A stretch of 64,000 bases of DNA from Ascarosepion bandense (taxonomy: Eukaryota; Mollusca; Cephalopoda; Sepiida; Sepiidae): positions 352,501 through 416,500 of the forward strand of contig JBBBDQ010001936.1 in NCBI GenBank assembly GCA_037127315.1, in the 5' to 3' direction. This document shows, piece by piece, positions 62,191 to 64,000 of this stretch (within the stretch, counting starts at the first letter, position 1; the number at the start of each line of letters is the position of its first letter). The notes beneath the pieces were generated by a model. It searched no databases and was not told the DNA's origin. It saw only the letters and a program-made list of their open reading frames with translations. A program made the translations under genes and the position numbers.

Positions 62191-62600
62191 GCATACATGA
62201 GTGCGCGTTAACAAAGGAAATGAGGGATTTGGTAAAGGAGTTCATATTTTATAAAGATAGACAACTAAAGGAGTTAAATTACTTTTTTAAGGTTAAGATT
62301 TTGAGCTGTTTGAAGAGGTGTATTTAGTGGGGAAGAAATGGGTTTCAATATAAGATTTAAAAAATTTTTATTTAAGTTTATTAAATTAAACCTTTAAGGT
62401 AGATGCGAGCTAAATGCCAATTCTAGGAAGTTATCAGTTTAAAAATTATTAGAGAAAAAAAATATATTTATACATATATGTGTTAACGAAGGAAAAAGGA
62501 GTTTAGTAAAAGAATCCATATTTTCTAAAGATAGGCAATTAAAGGAGGTTAGGATAGGAAGGTAGGGGGTTAAAATACTTTTTAAGGTTAACGTTAGGGT
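62047..62600 (+). repeat. Two-unit tandem duplication, ~271-bp period
   Basis: 'gtatatttaggagggggagg' at 62049 is matched by 'gtgtatttagtggggaagaa' at 62320, and later landmarks keep the order: 'ttaagttta', 'ggaagt.at', (TA)n (62152-62187 or a relic), 'gttaac.aaggaaa' and 'ttttaaggtta'. Diverged by eye to perhaps 75-80%. Confidence 0.7.
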
Positions 62601-63034
62601 AAAATTAAGATTAAAACTTAAATTGAATCCTTTTAATTTATATTCTAACATCTAGTCAACGGGGATTTAAATTCTAAATTTAAGTATTCAAAATATTTGC
62701 CTTGTGGCGGCACTTACTGATGAATTCCCTCCTAAGATTCAGTAGCCGGTGTTGGTGGGGGTATTTTAATATTGAAATTTTTTCCAGTAAACATAAACAG
62801 CACCTATCACGAAAATTTCTCGGAATACAAGCTGAAAATATTAGTTTCCAACTAATTTCAGGATCCAGCCCTTCCTCTTTCATTTTTCAGAATGCCCGCG
62901 AAAGGACTGTCTGCTACCTCTGACCGGGGCTCTAAAAAGAGTACCTGTGGTTATACAGTCTTTCTTTGAAAGGACCGGCGGACATACCGAAATAGGTCCG
63001 GAAGTCGTTTTTTTTTTTGTTCTTGTACCATCAA
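62601..63034. other. No gene seen
   Basis: Nothing recognised. A 73-codon frame at 62702 lacks a domain. Confidence 0.45.
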
Positions 63035-63701
63035 AGTCCGTTACCTACAGACTCCGAAACGGCTGAACCGATTTTCTTGAAAATTTACACAGTTGTACTA
63101 TAAGCGTATGCGAGTGTTCTTAGCTAGGTTTTGTGTCGAGGTACCCCGATAAATATCGAAAATCGATAATCGAAAAAATCGGGTTATAGAAGGAGTTATC
63201 CGATTTTAATCAAATTTGATACACTCATAGACAAAGACATAAGAAACGATATTCAGAAGTTTCAAGGTTGCAGTTCTTACAATAGTGAAGATAATCGATA
63301 ATATATATATGTAAAAGGCAAGATGTTTGTGTGTGTGACTGTTTATCTGCCTGTATGTCTATTTTTTCAGTTCAGCCCTTTTTAGTTTTTGCTTCGGGTT
63401 TGGCTCTAAGTAGGTATAATTGTAGTTCTTAGTCTCAGCCATGATACCATTTACTCAGAGGACATATTTAACCTTCAAAATTCAGTTTACGGCGAAAAAA
63501 AACTTATTTCATATCGATACCAGGAAATCAAAATTTGACTTACATCCATTCATTTTTCTTTCAGTCTACGGTTTCGCTTTAACTGGAAACAGCTACTGCT
63601 TTTTTGTCTTTCGTGCCAACGCCCAAAGCGTCTGAGTTCCAGAACCATGGATTAGTTTTAAAGCTTTCATTACACCCGAGCAACGCCGGGCTATACTGCT
63701 A

Positions 63702-63702
<1 letters not shown>
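63035..63702 (+). mobile_element. Helitron-like element, 5' truncated, intact 3' end
   Basis: Begins within 'gtccgttacctacagactcc' and contains the longest version of the middle seen here ('gtttggctctaagtaggtat', 'cttacatccattcattttt'), ending in hairpin 'cccgagcaacgccggg' and CTAG at 63699-63702, followed by T. No replication or helicase gene. Confidence 0.88.
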
Positions 63703-63761
<59 letters not shown>

Positions 63762-63797
63762 TAGGTGTGTGTGTGTGTGTGTGTGTATGTGTGTGTG
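63703..63797. repeat. (TA)n(GT)n microsatellite
   Basis: TA run to 63760 and interrupted GT run to 63797, directly after the Helitron end. Confidence 0.95.
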
Positions 63798-63954
63798 AAT
63801 ATGTTTTCGGGCTTCTTCCGGTATAGAAATCTTGTAACACATTAGAATTAATAAAGATTTTGTTTTCCACTTTTGCTGATAAAGCGAGAATTGCTTCGTT
63901 AAAATAGTCATCCAACTGAATTAAATTTCGAAAGTTTTGTTTTACTTTTTTATA

Positions 63955-64000
63955 TTTGACTCTTTAAATAGAATATACGAGGTTCATTCAATAAAGTGAA
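63955..64000. other. Possible mariner-type end, cut by window edge
   Basis: 'tacgaggttcattcaataaa' has the form of mariner terminal inverted repeats, but the window ends before anything can be confirmed. Confidence 0.3.

Overview
This window is AT-rich eukaryotic nuclear DNA with no convincing host gene exon. Nearly everything recognisable is a transposable element, usually broken and often nested, or simple repeat. The dominant dispersed repeat is a ~310-bp tRNA-derived SINE with pol III A- and B-box-like blocks near its head. It occurs with two non-LTR families (CR1/Jockey-like and RTE-like), R2/R4-like reverse transcriptase, Helitron ends, Tc1/mariner remnants and abundant (TA)n, (GT)n and (ATCT)n. 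By inference, from recall of such SINE-rich genomes, this fits a coleoid cephalopod, most likely an octopus. I could not run a search to confirm it.

Layout. 1-5 kb: foldback elements, LINE fragments, a 500-bp inverted duplication and a SINE inside an older repeat. 5-9 kb: two R2/R4-like copies, one split by a 907-bp LTR-like insertion. 9.7-19.4 kb: Helitron ends (one head-to-head palindromic pair, one complete copy), a 1.6-kb Tc1 element with long inverted ends, and two duplicated repeat families that show SINE-occupied and SINE-free sites. 19.7-21.3 kb: a pyrimidine tract built of ~330-bp repeats. 21.6 kb: an isolated NRF1-like site plus TATA box. 23-30 kb: composite SINEs, a 5S-rRNA/tRNA-derived pair, putative solo LTRs and head-to-head LINEs. 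32.6-34 kb: a purine minisatellite.

34.7-40.1 kb: LINE copies around a 52-unit 17-bp satellite in which every unit carries the AP-1 core TGASTCA. 40.9-43.9 kb: a 3-kb block bounded by inverted arms and containing a putative solo LTR. 44.5-53.4 kb: an RTE-like LINE split by a ~5.25-kb Ty3/Gypsy-type element, which is itself invaded by two LINE tails; a three-part composite SINE lies alongside. 53.4-55.5 kb: a second 5S/tRNA pair and duplicated LINE endonuclease fragments. 55.9-64 kb: mostly unassigned sequence with a SINE-split mariner, a SINE holding a 41-bp-arm palindrome, and a Helitron end.

No element looks able to move by itself: the coding parts have stops, frameshifts or missing catalytic residues. 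The main interest is in composite non-autonomous elements: SINEs with repeated tail modules that inserted as single units, and 5S sequence joined to the tRNA-derived SINE at two places, plus the AP-1-core satellite.
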